NCBI GenBank assembly: GCA_942491525.1
Contig: CALOBW010000055.1
Span: 248,001 to 312,000 of the forward strand
Length of the DNA stretch: 64,000 nt
DNA from: CAYWBU01 sp942491525
Lineage (GTDB): Bacteria; Desulfobacterota; Desulfomonilia; UBA1062
Direction: 5' to 3'
The notes beneath the pieces are model-generated. The model searched no databases, was not told where the DNA came from, and saw only the letters and a program-made list of their open reading frames with translations. Of the stretch, positions 35,539-44,117 are shown one piece after another (the first letter of the stretch is position 1; the number at the start of each line of letters is the position of its first letter). A program made the translations under genes and the position numbers.

Positions 35539-35785
35539 GGTATTTCCGGTTGATGATAATGATAAGCTCAAAGCGTATGCTTCCGTGGTGTTTGATGACT
35601 GTTTTGTGATCCGGGATTTGCGGGTTATTAGCGGCACATCAGGACTTTTTGTTGCAATGCCGTCACGCAAACGGAAGGATGGCACCTTCCGTGACACTGC
35701 ACACCCCCTCAATGTGGAGACTCGAACCAAGATTGAACAATCGATCCTTCGGGAGTACGAACAAAGGATTGCCAACGAAGTTTAA
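35519..35785 (+). CDS. spoVG: SpoVG family nucleic-acid-binding regulator
   Basis: 88 residues from ATG 35519 with GGGAGAGAGG upstream. Family hallmarks are ITEVKVFPV, LKAYASVVFDDCFVIRDLRV, the basic loop PSRKRKDG and the AHPLN that follows. Known homologues bind RNA or DNA and act as post-transcriptional regulators. It overlaps the ispE 3' end by 20 bases. prs lies 115 bp further on. Confidence 0.94.
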   Translation: MDITEVKVFPVDDNDKLKAYASVVFDDCFVIRDLRVISGTSGLFVAMPSRKRKDGTFRDTAHPLNVETRTKIEQSILREYEQRIANEV

Positions 35786-35825
35786 TTCGACTATATAGGC
35801 ACCCTGCGCAAAAAAAGCGTAAAAA

Positions 35826-35880
35826 AGCTAGGAAGCCGGGGTGTCATCTTTGAGTGGTTGCGCCATTTCCGGCTTTCTCG
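35826..35880 (+). promoter_or_regulatory. Structured leader or terminator between spoVG and prs
   Basis: AAGCCGG (35833-35839) pairs with CCGGCTT (35869-35875) across a 29-base loop, about 25 bases before the prs ATG. Just upstream, GCACCC and GGGTGT could form a competing pair. A T tract is missing, so a leader or attenuator is as likely as a terminator. No known riboswitch was recognised. Confidence 0.3.
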
Positions 35881-35900
35881 CATAAGGGAGACATGCTTAT

Positions 35901-36842
35901 ATGGAATCGTGCGTACGCGTGTTTACGTGTAATGCCAGCAAGGCATTGGGCCAGAGCATCTGCAGTATCCTTGGATTGACCATGGGCGACGCCAACGTTC
36001 GCCGTTTTTCCGACGGTGAGATCTGTGTCGATGTTCATGAGAGCATCAGAGGTAAAGATATCTTTATTGTGCAGTCCACCTGTTCGCCTGCCAATGAGCA
36101 TATTATGGAACTCCTGGTGATGATTGATGCCTTCAGACGCGCTTCAGCCAAGAGGATCACGGCCGTGATTCCCTATTTCGGCTATGCCCGTCAGGATCGC
36201 AAGGCATCCCCGCGTGCGCCGATCACCGCCAAGCTGGTCGCCAATCTGCTGACTGAGGCCGGAGCCGACCGCGTTCTGACCATGGAGCTGCATGCCGGCC
36301 AGATTCAGGGCTTCTTCGATATTCCGCTGGATAACCTCTATGCCAAGCCTGTCTTCCTGGACTACATTCAGGATAACTATAAGAAGGATCTGGTCATCGT
36401 CTCGCCGGATGCCGGTGGCGTTGAGCGTGCCCGCGGGCTGGCCAAGCCGCTGCATGCCGAGATGGCCATTATTGATAAGCGCCGCGAGCGCGCTAATGAG
36501 TCTGAAGTTATGCACATCATTGGTGATGTAAGGGGCAAGGACTGTCTGATCGTGGATGACATGGTTGATACCGCCGGTACTCTGACCCATGGCGCCCAGG
36601 CCCTGATCGACCGCGGCGCCAACAGCGTTTCGGCCTGTTGTACCCATGGCGTACTTTCCGGTCCGGCCATTGAGCGCATCAATAATTCTCCTATTGAAGA
36701 GATGATTATTACCGATACAATTCCTTTGAAAGGCGAGGCAGTGGACTGTAAGAAGATTACGGTTCTCAGCGTGGCTCCGCTGCTGGCTGAGGCCATCAAC
36801 CGGATCTATGACAACGGATCGGTAAGTTCACTTTTCCTGTAA
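35901..36842 (+). CDS. prs: Ribose-phosphate pyrophosphokinase
   Basis: 313 residues, standard length. It makes PRPP from ribose-5-phosphate and ATP, the donor used by Hpt in the same window. Motifs: the flexible loop YARQDRKASPRAPITAK, VSPDAGGVERARGLA, and the PRPP loop CLIVDDMVDTAGTLTHG. Start ATG 35901; GGGAGA upstream is about 13 bases away. Gap to the second S1 gene is 119 bp. Confidence 0.97.
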   Translation: MESCVRVFTCNASKALGQSICSILGLTMGDANVRRFSDGEICVDVHESIRGKDIFIVQSTCSPANEHIMELLVMIDAFRRASAKRITAVIPYFGYARQDRKASPRAPITAKLVANLLTEAGADRVLTMELHAGQIQGFFDIPLDNLYAKPVFLDYIQDNYKKDLVIVSPDAGGVERARGLAKPLHAEMAIIDKRRERANESEVMHIIGDVRGKDCLIVDDMVDTAGTLTHGAQALIDRGANSVSACCTHGVLSGPAIERINNSPIEEMIITDTIPLKGEAVDCKKITVLSVAPLLAEAINRIYDNGSVSSLFL

Positions 36843-36961
36843 GAATAGAGTAAGCCGGGGGTGCTCACCAAGGGCGCTCCCGTATCCTTGAAAAATCCGG
36901 AAAAATTATGACAGGACTCACTGTCGAGTAAGCCGAAAAAATAACCCTTAGGGAGTAGAAT

Positions 36962-38383
36962 ATGTCAGAGAACAAAGAGATGAGTATGGCTGATCTGCTG
37001 GATGCCAGCGATGCAGCCCAGGATCAGCAGTTAAAGGTGGGTAACCGCGTCAAGGGTGAGATTATCTCCATTGGCGCCGACACGGTTTTCGTTGACCTGG
37101 CCGCCGGCGTTGACGGTGTGGTCGATGCAGAGGATCTGCTTAACGCCGATGGTGAATTGACGTTAAGCGTCGGCGATGAGATTGAACTCTACATCGGTTC
37201 AATCAAGGAGCATGAGATCCGCCTGACCAAGTATCTGAGCGGCCGCGGCGGCGCCGAGCAGATCGAAGAGGCCTTCCGGGGCGGTATTCCGGTTGAAGGT
37301 AAGGTCAAGGCCGAGTGCAAGGGCGGATTCACCGTGACCGTCATGGGCAAGCGCGCCTTCTGTCCCATCTCGCAGATCGATTCCAGATATGTTGAGGATG
37401 CCTCCGAGTACGTTGGCAAGTCCTACACCTTCAGGATCACCGAGTTCGGTGAGGGGGGGCGTAATATTGTTGTCTCGCGCCGCAGCCTGCTGGAGCAGGA
37501 GGCCGAGGTGGCCCGCGAAGAGTTCATGAGCGGTGTCAATGTCTGTGACATCGTTGAGGGCCGCATCACCAAGCTGATGCCCTTCGGCGCCTTTGTTGAG
37601 CTGATGCCCGGTGTTGAGGGTATGGTCCACATCTCTGAACTGGGCTGGTCCAGGGTTGAGAAGCCTGAAGATGCAGTCAGTGTTGATGAGGTGGTCAAGG
37701 TCAAGGTGCTGGCCATTGAGCCCGGCGACAAGGGTCCGCGCATCTCGCTCTCCATCAAGCAGGTTGGCGGCAATCCCTGGGAGCAGGGTGAGCTTGGCTT
37801 CAGCGAGGGCGATCGCGTCAAGGGCCGTGTCATCAAGTGCATGGATTTCGGCGCCTTCGTCGAGATTGCCCCCGGCATCGAAGGACTGGTGCATATCTCA
37901 GAGATGAGCTATACCCGTCGCGTCAACCGTCCTGATGAGATCGTCAGCCCCGGTGATGAGGTCTATGTCATGGTCAAGGGCATCGAGCGCGACACCAAGC
38001 GCATCTCCCTGAGCATGAAGGAGGCCGAGGGTGACCCCTGGGCCGAGGTGGCCGGGAAGTACAGCTGCGGTCAGCAGATTGAGGGCACCGTTGAGAAAAC
38101 CGAGAAGTTCGGCATCTTCATCAACCTGGAGCCCGGCATCACCGGCTTGCTGCCCAAGTCCGAGATCGCCCGTTCCGAGAAGCCGGCCGCCTTTGATAAC
38201 CTCAAGAGCGGTGAGACGGTATCTGTCAGCATCAAAGAGATCAATGCCGCCGGCCGCAAGATGACCCTGATGCCCTCCGATGTTGAGGATGGCGGTGACT
38301 GGCGCCAGTTCAACGCCGGCAACAGCTCTTCCTTCGGCTCCCTGGCCGATAAGCTGCAGCAGGCCATGAACAACAAGAAATAG
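36962..38383 (+). CDS. Second S1-domain RNA-binding protein (five S1 repeats)
   Basis: 473 residues with about five S1 OB-folds (starts near residues 25, 105, 190, 280 and 365). Repeats 3 and 4 are canonical (LMPFGAFVEL, VHISEL, ISLSIKQ). It is shorter than the rpsA product at 20202 and ends in a serine- and glutamine-rich tail. It could bind mRNA or regulate translation; whether it sits on the ribosome is unknown. The 119-bp leader has a GACAG/CTGTC hairpin (36910-36925) and a repeated GAGTAAGCCG (36848-36857 and 36926-36935), possibly for autoregulation. Good GGGAG ribosome site. Confidence 0.9.
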   Translation: MSENKEMSMADLLDASDAAQDQQLKVGNRVKGEIISIGADTVFVDLAAGVDGVVDAEDLLNADGELTLSVGDEIELYIGSIKEHEIRLTKYLSGRGGAEQIEEAFRGGIPVEGKVKAECKGGFTVTVMGKRAFCPISQIDSRYVEDASEYVGKSYTFRITEFGEGGRNIVVSRRSLLEQEAEVAREEFMSGVNVCDIVEGRITKLMPFGAFVELMPGVEGMVHISELGWSRVEKPEDAVSVDEVVKVKVLAIEPGDKGPRISLSIKQVGGNPWEQGELGFSEGDRVKGRVIKCMDFGAFVEIAPGIEGLVHISEMSYTRRVNRPDEIVSPGDEVYVMVKGIERDTKRISLSMKEAEGDPWAEVAGKYSCGQQIEGTVEKTEKFGIFINLEPGITGLLPKSEIARSEKPAAFDNLKSGETVSVSIKEINAAGRKMTLMPSDVEDGGDWRQFNAGNSSSFGSLADKLQQAMNNKK

Positions 38384-38408
38384 AGAGTTTAAACGGTGTA
38401 AAGAGAGA

Positions 38409-38434
38409 GCCGGCCTATTGGGCCGGCTTTTTTT
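38409..38434 (+). terminator. Terminator of the second S1 gene
   Basis: GCCGGCC and GGCCGGC arms, five-base loop, then seven T residues. It sits 25 bases past the stop, directly against the convergent small-protein gene. Confidence 0.9.
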
Positions 38435-38436
38435 GT

Positions 38437-38697
38437 TTAAGCGAAAATTCTGAGCGGGAAAGTTACGATCTTGAGTGCCAGCTTGATGGGGAAGAGCACG
38501 ATGCTGGTGGCGATGCAGAGGCTCTTGGCCACAATCTTGAAGGGCAGGGTCACCAGTTTGCAGGCTGCCTTGAGCAGGCATTTGACCAGCAGGACCGGTG
38601 CCATGGCAATTTTGAAAACCAGGCCCAGCAACATGCCCACCAGGTTGAACGGCAGCATGACAATTTTAAACGGCAGTAACAGTAGTCCTTTAATCAT
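38437..38697 (-). CDS. Small acid-free amphipathic/hydrophobic protein, unknown
   Basis: 86 residues with a strong ribosome site (AAGGAGG, five bases before the ATG at 38697). The sequence has no Asp or Glu and about eleven Lys/Arg, set in repeated units such as LPFKIV (residues 8-13 and 51-56 region), LPFNLV, FPIKLALKIV and FPLRIF. The pattern suggests several amphipathic segments lying on or across the membrane. Cys40, Cys46 and Cys61 are present. No family recognised. Promoter not obvious. A membrane-stress, toxin-like or lipid-interacting peptide are all possible. Confidence 0.65.
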   Translation of the reverse strand: MIKGLLLLPFKIVMLPFNLVGMLLGLVFKIAMAPVLLVKCLLKAACKLVTLPFKIVAKSLCIATSIVLFPIKLALKIVTFPLRIFA

Positions 38698-38774
38698 CGA
38701 ATCCTCCTTGGAATAAAATCGCCCTTGGGCTTCATTAATTTAATACCTCGGCGCTTCAGGTGCAAATGTTAAAT

Positions 38775-40268
38775 TTAACAGAGGGCATCGGGCCGATATT
38801 GCAGGGCTTCGGCCATGTGCTGGCTCTGGATTGTGTCCTGCCCGTCGAGGTCGGCAATGGTGCGCGCAACCTTGATGACCCGCTTGTAGCTGCGCATGCT
38901 CAGGTTGTAGCGCTGCATGGCGCTCAGCAGCAATTGACGGCTCTCATCGGCCAGCGGGCAGAGCTTATCCAGCTGCTTGTCGCTGATATGAGCGTTCAGG
39001 CAGCCGCGCCCCAGCTGGCGCCGGCGGGCGTTCTCGACCATTTCGCGGATCTCGGCAGAAGATGTGGATGGGCGCGCATCCAGGATGAATTCGCTCTTGA
39101 CCGGGTGGATCCAGATGTGGATGTCGATGCGGTCCAGCAGGGGGCCCGAGATGCGGCCCATGTATTTTTCGATCTGGATCGGGGTGCAGCGGCACTCCTT
39201 GTCCGGGTGTCCCAGAAAGCCGCAGGGGCAGGGGTTCATGGCGCTGATCAGCTGGAAGCGGGCCGGAAAGGTGACTGAGTTGCTGGCCCGTGAGACGGTC
39301 ACATGGCCGTCCTCCAGCGGCTGGCGCAGGGACTCTAGTGCCGCGCGCCTGAATTCGGGCAGTTCGTCCAGGAAGAGCACCCCGTTGTGCGAGAGGGTGA
39401 TCTCGCCGGGCGACGGCTGGGTGCCGCCGCCGATCAGGCCGGCATCCGAAATGGTGTGGTGGGGCGGGCGGAATGGCCGCCGGGTGATGACATGATCGCT
39501 GCTCAGGCGGCCGGCCGCCGAGTAGATGCGAGTGCACTCCAGCACCTCCTGGCGGGTCAGGGGCGGCAGGATTGAGGGCAGGCGTTTGGCCAGCATCGAT
39601 TTGCCGGCCCCGGGCGGGCCGATCATCAGCATGTTGTGGGCCCCGGCCGCCGCGATCTGCAGGGCGCGCTTGGCCATCTCCTGGCCGGTGATCTCGTTCA
39701 TGTCGATCTGCTCGCTGTGCCAGCAGGCCTCGATGACCTCATAGGGCAGGGTGGATGGGATCTGTTCGCTCAGGCAGACGTTGACCGCCTCCTTGAGGTC
39801 GTCAACCGGCCAGACGTCGATTTCGGCCAGCGAGGCCTCCTTGAGGTTGGCGCGCGGGCAGACGATGCCCAGGTTGAGCTCGCGGGCCAGAAAGGCGGCC
39901 GCGATGACGCCCTTGACCGGCCGGATGGTGCCGTCCAGCCCCAGTTCGCCGGCAAAGAGGAAGCGCGAGGCCCGGCTCTGCGGTACGACCCCCAGGGCGG
40001 TCAGGATGGCCATGGCGATGGGCAGGTCGAAGATGCCGCCCTCCTTCCTGACGTCGGCCGGGGCCAGGTTGACCGTGATGCGTTTGGGCGGCAGGTCGAG
40101 GCCGGAGTTGATGATGCCAGAGCGCACGCGCTCCTTGCTCTCCTTGACCGCGTTGTCGGGCAGGCCGACGATGGTGAAGGACGGCACCCCATTCTGGATA
40201 TGGGACTCAACGCTTATATGCAGGGCATCGGTGCCCCAGAGAGTGGCGGAGCTCGTCAGTGCGATCAT
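38775..40268 (-). CDS. comM: YifB/ComM-family Mg-chelatase-like AAA+ ATPase
   Basis: 497 residues. The N-terminal part is a Lon-like ChlI fold (IVGLPDNAVKESKERVR). The AAA+ core has Walker A in IGPPGAGKSMLAKRLP and Walker B in GVLFLDELPEF, plus the family-specific cysteines in MNPCPCGFLGHP. ComM is a hexameric helicase that extends branch migration during natural transformation. The C-terminal helical domain (RSYKRVIKVARTIADL) is present. Divergent from the patatin gene. Confidence 0.93.
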   Translation of the reverse strand: MIALTSSATLWGTDALHISVESHIQNGVPSFTIVGLPDNAVKESKERVRSGIINSGLDLPPKRITVNLAPADVRKEGGIFDLPIAMAILTALGVVPQSRASRFLFAGELGLDGTIRPVKGVIAAAFLARELNLGIVCPRANLKEASLAEIDVWPVDDLKEAVNVCLSEQIPSTLPYEVIEACWHSEQIDMNEITGQEMAKRALQIAAAGAHNMLMIGPPGAGKSMLAKRLPSILPPLTRQEVLECTRIYSAAGRLSSDHVITRRPFRPPHHTISDAGLIGGGTQPSPGEITLSHNGVLFLDELPEFRRAALESLRQPLEDGHVTVSRASNSVTFPARFQLISAMNPCPCGFLGHPDKECRCTPIQIEKYMGRISGPLLDRIDIHIWIHPVKSEFILDARPSTSSAEIREMVENARRRQLGRGCLNAHISDKQLDKLCPLADESRQLLLSAMQRYNLSMRSYKRVIKVARTIADLDGQDTIQSQHMAEALQYRPDALC

Positions 40269-40358
40269 TAAAGCCTAGAATAAGGAGCCTATGTTAGATG
40301 TCCAGTGGCCTGATAAATTGGGCTTGTGCTATAGTCGTTTGTATTGGGGGAGGAATTT

Positions 40359-42554
40359 ATGTTTAAGCGTATCTGTTCAGTTGTGTTGCTGTTCTGTATT
40401 CTGAGTGCTGGTGCGAATGCCGCCGAGCGACCCAAGGTCGGTCTCTGCCTGAGCGGCGGTGGGGCGCGCGGCGCCGCCCACATCGGCGTGCTCAGGGTGC
40501 TGGAGGAACTTAACGTGCCGGTGGACTACATTGCCGGCACCAGCATGGGTGCCATCATCGGCGGGCTCTATGCCAGCGGCTACTCCCTGGATGAGATCGA
40601 AGAGTTTGCCGTCTACACCGACTGGCCCGGCGTGCTGGGGGATGTGATCCCGCGCAACAAGCAGCTCTATGAGAGCAAGCTGGATGACGCCAACTACTTC
40701 GTGGGGCTCGAGATCGACAGGGGCGTCAAGCTGCCGGACGCTCTGATCAGCGCCAAACGCCTTGACTACATGCTGCAGTCGCTGCTGGTCGGGGTTGAGC
40801 ACATTACCGATTTTGATCAGCTGGCGATCCCCTTCAGGGCCGTGACCGCCGACATCGCCACCGGTGAGATGGTGGTGCTGGGCGAGGGCGAACTCTCGGC
40901 GGCCATCCGCGCCAGCATGGCTGTGCCGGGGGTCTTCTCGCCGGTTGAGATCGACGGCCGGCTGCTGGTGGACGGCGGCATCGCCCGCAATCTGCCGGTG
41001 GACGTGGTGCGCGCCATGGGGGCTGACATCCTGATTGTGGTCGATATCAGTACGCCCATGCAGGAGCAGGCGGCCATCAAGTCAGCCTTCAGCATCGTGG
41101 GGCAGCTCTCGCGCTACCTGACCAACCGCAACACCAGCGAGCAGCTGGCCGCGATCGGTGATGCGGATATTCTGATTGTGCCCGCGCTGGGCGACATCAC
41201 CACGGGCAGTTTTGAACGCTCGGCTGAGGCCATCGAGATCGGTGATGACGCGGCGCGTGCCAGGCTCAGTGAACTCTCCGCATTGAGCATCTCGAGGGCC
41301 GAGTATCAGGCCTACTGGGATGACCGGCTCAGCCGGACCCCCGAGCGGGTGCAGGTCGAGTTCATCAAGCTGCCGGCCATGGATAAGATTCTTTCGCAGT
41401 ACTTCCGTGAACGCTCCGAGAGGACGCTAAATCAGGATCTGAAGGATGAACCGCTGGACGGTATTCTGCTGCGCCTGCAGCAGTACTCCAAACTTGAGGA
41501 TATCGACCTGGATATCATTGAGAGTGACGGCCAGCAGGGGCTGCTGATCAGCGGCGAGCAGCGCAAGGAGCGTTTCAGCACGCTCAAGTTCGGCTTTGAC
41601 TACAGCTACGATTCGGCCTCTGACCGGGGCGTGGTGCTGCTCAAGTTCAAGCATGACATGCTCAACATCAATGCGCTGGGCGCCAGCTGGAGCAACTGGA
41701 TCCATGTGGGCGATGAGGCCTATCTGCGCAGCGAGTACTATCAGCCGCTGCTGCCCTACTTCTGGGCGCCCTTCATTGCGCCCTATGTTGATTACTCGAT
41801 GATGTTCAGAAATGTCTACAACCCGCTGGGTGACCGCATGGCCGAGTATCAGTTCCGCGGCTACAGCGGCGGGCTGGATGTCGGCTACGCTCTGGGCGAG
41901 TATGGCGAGCTGCGCATCGGCGTTGTGCGGGGCCGCACCAAGGCCGACCGCCGCATTGGCGACCCCCTGACCTATTATGACGTCTCCACCGGGGATGGCG
42001 GCTACCTGGCGCAGTTCAAGCTTGATCAGCTTGACTCTTCCTCCTTCCCCACCCGCGGTCTCTGGCTGGATTTTGAATATTTTGCGGCCCGCCACGGCAT
42101 GGGTTCCGAGGCCAGCTTTGACCTGGTGGATGCCAAGGTTGTCTGGCCCGTCAGCATCGGCAGTCACACCCTGGCCTTCAAGGCCCGCTGGGCCAGCTCT
42201 TCGGATGACGCGCCGCTCTATGAGTTTTTTGAGCTCGGCGGCTGGACCGAACTTTCGGGCACCGGTCTGGGTAAGCTGCACGGCAACCATCTGATGCTGG
42301 GTTCGCTGATCTACTACTGCAACTTGTGGCCTGAGCCCGTCGGGCCGCTCAGGGGTATCTATCTGGGCGGCAGCCTGGAGGCCGGCAATGTCTGGGAGCG
42401 CAGCAGTGACGTGGTTATCAGCGTGCCCGAGATGATTGTGGCCGGCAGCCTCTTTGTGGGCACCGAGACCCCCCTCGGGCCCTTCACTGTGGGCCTCGGG
42501 CACACTGACAGCGGTGACAGTGCCCTCTACTGCCGGCTTGGTTACTCTTTCTAG
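40359..42554 (+). CDS. Patatin-like phospholipase with C-terminal outer-membrane barrel (PlpD-like, type Vd)
   Basis: 731 residues from ATG 40359 (GGGGGAGG upstream). A signal peptide (about 1-22, ending ANA) is followed by a patatin domain (30-310): oxyanion loop GGGARGAAH, nucleophile Ser in AGTSMGAIIG and the Asp of LLVDGGIARN. Then comes a region of POTRA size (about 335-400) and a C-terminal beta-barrel of Omp85/surface-antigen type (about 400-731) ending in Phe. This order is that of PlpD-type (type Vd) autotransporters, which carry a phospholipase to the cell surface. The lipid substrate is unknown. Divergent from comM. Confidence 0.9.
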   Translation: MFKRICSVVLLFCILSAGANAAERPKVGLCLSGGGARGAAHIGVLRVLEELNVPVDYIAGTSMGAIIGGLYASGYSLDEIEEFAVYTDWPGVLGDVIPRNKQLYESKLDDANYFVGLEIDRGVKLPDALISAKRLDYMLQSLLVGVEHITDFDQLAIPFRAVTADIATGEMVVLGEGELSAAIRASMAVPGVFSPVEIDGRLLVDGGIARNLPVDVVRAMGADILIVVDISTPMQEQAAIKSAFSIVGQLSRYLTNRNTSEQLAAIGDADILIVPALGDITTGSFERSAEAIEIGDDAARARLSELSALSISRAEYQAYWDDRLSRTPERVQVEFIKLPAMDKILSQYFRERSERTLNQDLKDEPLDGILLRLQQYSKLEDIDLDIIESDGQQGLLISGEQRKERFSTLKFGFDYSYDSASDRGVVLLKFKHDMLNINALGASWSNWIHVGDEAYLRSEYYQPLLPYFWAPFIAPYVDYSMMFRNVYNPLGDRMAEYQFRGYSGGLDVGYALGEYGELRIGVVRGRTKADRRIGDPLTYYDVSTGDGGYLAQFKLDQLDSSSFPTRGLWLDFEYFAARHGMGSEASFDLVDAKVVWPVSIGSHTLAFKARWASSSDDAPLYEFFELGGWTELSGTGLGKLHGNHLMLGSLIYYCNLWPEPVGPLRGIYLGGSLEAGNVWERSSDVVISVPEMIVAGSLFVGTETPLGPFTVGLGHTDSGDSALYCRLGYSF

Positions 42555-42602
42555 GGTCAATTAGTTGTTGATCTGGCACCTTGGCGCTGATTAAAGGAAG
42601 TT

Positions 42603-44105
42603 ATGAACAGTAAACTGCACCGCTCCGGCGGTTTTTTGAATCTGCTGATTGTAGTCATTATGGTTGCGGCCTTTGTGACGGCCGCTCTGCTTGGCATCTC
42701 CTGGTTTGGCGCGCGGCAGGAGCGCATGGAGGGCGTTGTGACGCAGATGGGCGTCGGGGCCTTCGGGCGCATCGAGCGTTTTCTGATGCCGGTTGACAGC
42801 CTGCTGGTGACCATGCAGCAGTGGGGTGCGCAGGGGCTGCTCAATCTGGATGATCCGGTCCAGATAACGCGCTCGGTGATCCCGCTGATCGACAAGGAGC
42901 AGCTGCGGCATATCTCGGCCGTGATCGTGGCGCAACCTGATGGCCGTTCATATACCCTCTTCAGGGAGGCCGACAGCTGGCTCTCGCGTTCAGTCAACGG
43001 CGAGGCCGCCATGATTCGCTGGCGCAATCTGGAGAAGGTTGAGCAGTGGTCGGAGGAGAGCGACTATGATCCGCGCCAGCGTCCCTGGTATGTGGGCGTG
43101 GCGCGCCAGGAGATCTTCTGGACCAGGCCCTACCAGTTCATGACCCAGCAGAAGCCCGGGGTGACCGCTTCGGTGGCGGTGCAGGGGCCGGCAAACGGCA
43201 TCGCTCAGGTCATCGCCGTGGATGTGCTGCTTGAGGACTACCGCGGCCTGCTGGGGCAGCTTGATCTGGGCGATGACGGCCATATCTTCCTGCTCAGCGC
43301 CAACGGCCAGGTTGCCGACCTGACCCGGGTACACGACAAGCTGCCGGCCACCCGGCCGAACGTCGGGCTTTTCGGGGCCTTTCTGGCCCATAAGGGCGGC
43401 AATCCCTTTAGGTTCAGGTATGAGAATAGAAGCTGGTGGGGTTGGATTTCGGATAACCTGACTGATGAGCGCGAGGTGCATCTGGCGCTGGTGATGCCCG
43501 AGAGCTCTCTCATTATGCGCCAGAAGGGCAGCTACCTGCTCCTGATCTCGGTGTCGGTCCTGGTGGTCGGCATGGCGATTGTGCTGGTGCTGGCCATTCT
43601 TTATCGCCGGCAGCTGGGTAAGGATGAGGGCTTCTCCGAAGAGCGCCTGCTGGATCTGATCAGCCAGGGCGAGGGCGAGCAGCTGGAGTTCAAGTCGACC
43701 CTGCGCTGGAACCTGGAGACGGGCCAGCCCGGCAAGGAGATCGAGTTCGTGATCGTCAAGACCATAGCCGCCTTCCTGAATACCGACGGCGGCATCCTGC
43801 TGGTGGGTGTCGGCGATGACGGCGCGGTGCTGGGCATGGATGCCGACGGTTTCCAGAGTGATGACAAGTGCCTGCTGCACCTCAACAATATGTTCAAGCG
43901 TCATATCGGCCTGGAGTATGCCGGCTGTATCCGTTTTGAGCTCTGTCCGCTGGCCGGCAAGAAGATTCTGGTGGTGGAGTGTCTCAGGTCTGAGCAGCCG
44001 ATCTTCTTTAAGCATCAGGGTAATGAGGAGTTCTATATCCGGGTCGGTCCCGGCAGCCGCAAGCTGAGTCCCAGTGAAGTATTGGAATATATGAAAAACA
44101 GATAA
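42603..44105 (+). CDS. Membrane sensor with periplasmic Cache-like domain and cytoplasmic AlbA_2 domain
   Basis: 500 residues. Membrane helix 1 (about 10-33), a periplasmic domain of about 270 residues (Cache-like, with PWYVGVARQ and GDDGHIFLLSANGQV), membrane helix 2 (about 310-335), then a cytoplasmic AlbA_2 (Schlafen-type) domain from about 355 to 490. The AlbA_2 signatures are QLEFKSTLRWN, VIVKTIAAFLNTDGGILLVGV and FYIRVGPGSR. There is no kinase, GGDEF or receiver output. AlbA_2 domains bind nucleic acid or ATP in other proteins. The lipoprotein at 44118 follows after 12 bases, so they are probably co-expressed. Confidence 0.85.
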   Translation: MNSKLHRSGGFLNLLIVVIMVAAFVTAALLGISWFGARQERMEGVVTQMGVGAFGRIERFLMPVDSLLVTMQQWGAQGLLNLDDPVQITRSVIPLIDKEQLRHISAVIVAQPDGRSYTLFREADSWLSRSVNGEAAMIRWRNLEKVEQWSEESDYDPRQRPWYVGVARQEIFWTRPYQFMTQQKPGVTASVAVQGPANGIAQVIAVDVLLEDYRGLLGQLDLGDDGHIFLLSANGQVADLTRVHDKLPATRPNVGLFGAFLAHKGGNPFRFRYENRSWWGWISDNLTDEREVHLALVMPESSLIMRQKGSYLLLISVSVLVVGMAIVLVLAILYRRQLGKDEGFSEERLLDLISQGEGEQLEFKSTLRWNLETGQPGKEIEFVIVKTIAAFLNTDGGILLVGVGDDGAVLGMDADGFQSDDKCLLHLNNMFKRHIGLEYAGCIRFELCPLAGKKILVVECLRSEQPIFFKHQGNEEFYIRVGPGSRKLSPSEVLEYMKNR

Positions 44106-44117
44106 GAGAGGTATTTG

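Noticed and set aside
35786..35900. Riboswitch ahead of prs
   Set aside because: Inverted repeats are present but I could not match them to the ykkC/PRPP or other known riboswitch consensus.
42566..42590. Sigma-54-like TGGCAC before the AlbA_2 sensor gene
   Set aside because: The GG to GC spacing is nine rather than ten bases and the -12 element is CGCTG, so the match is not convincing.
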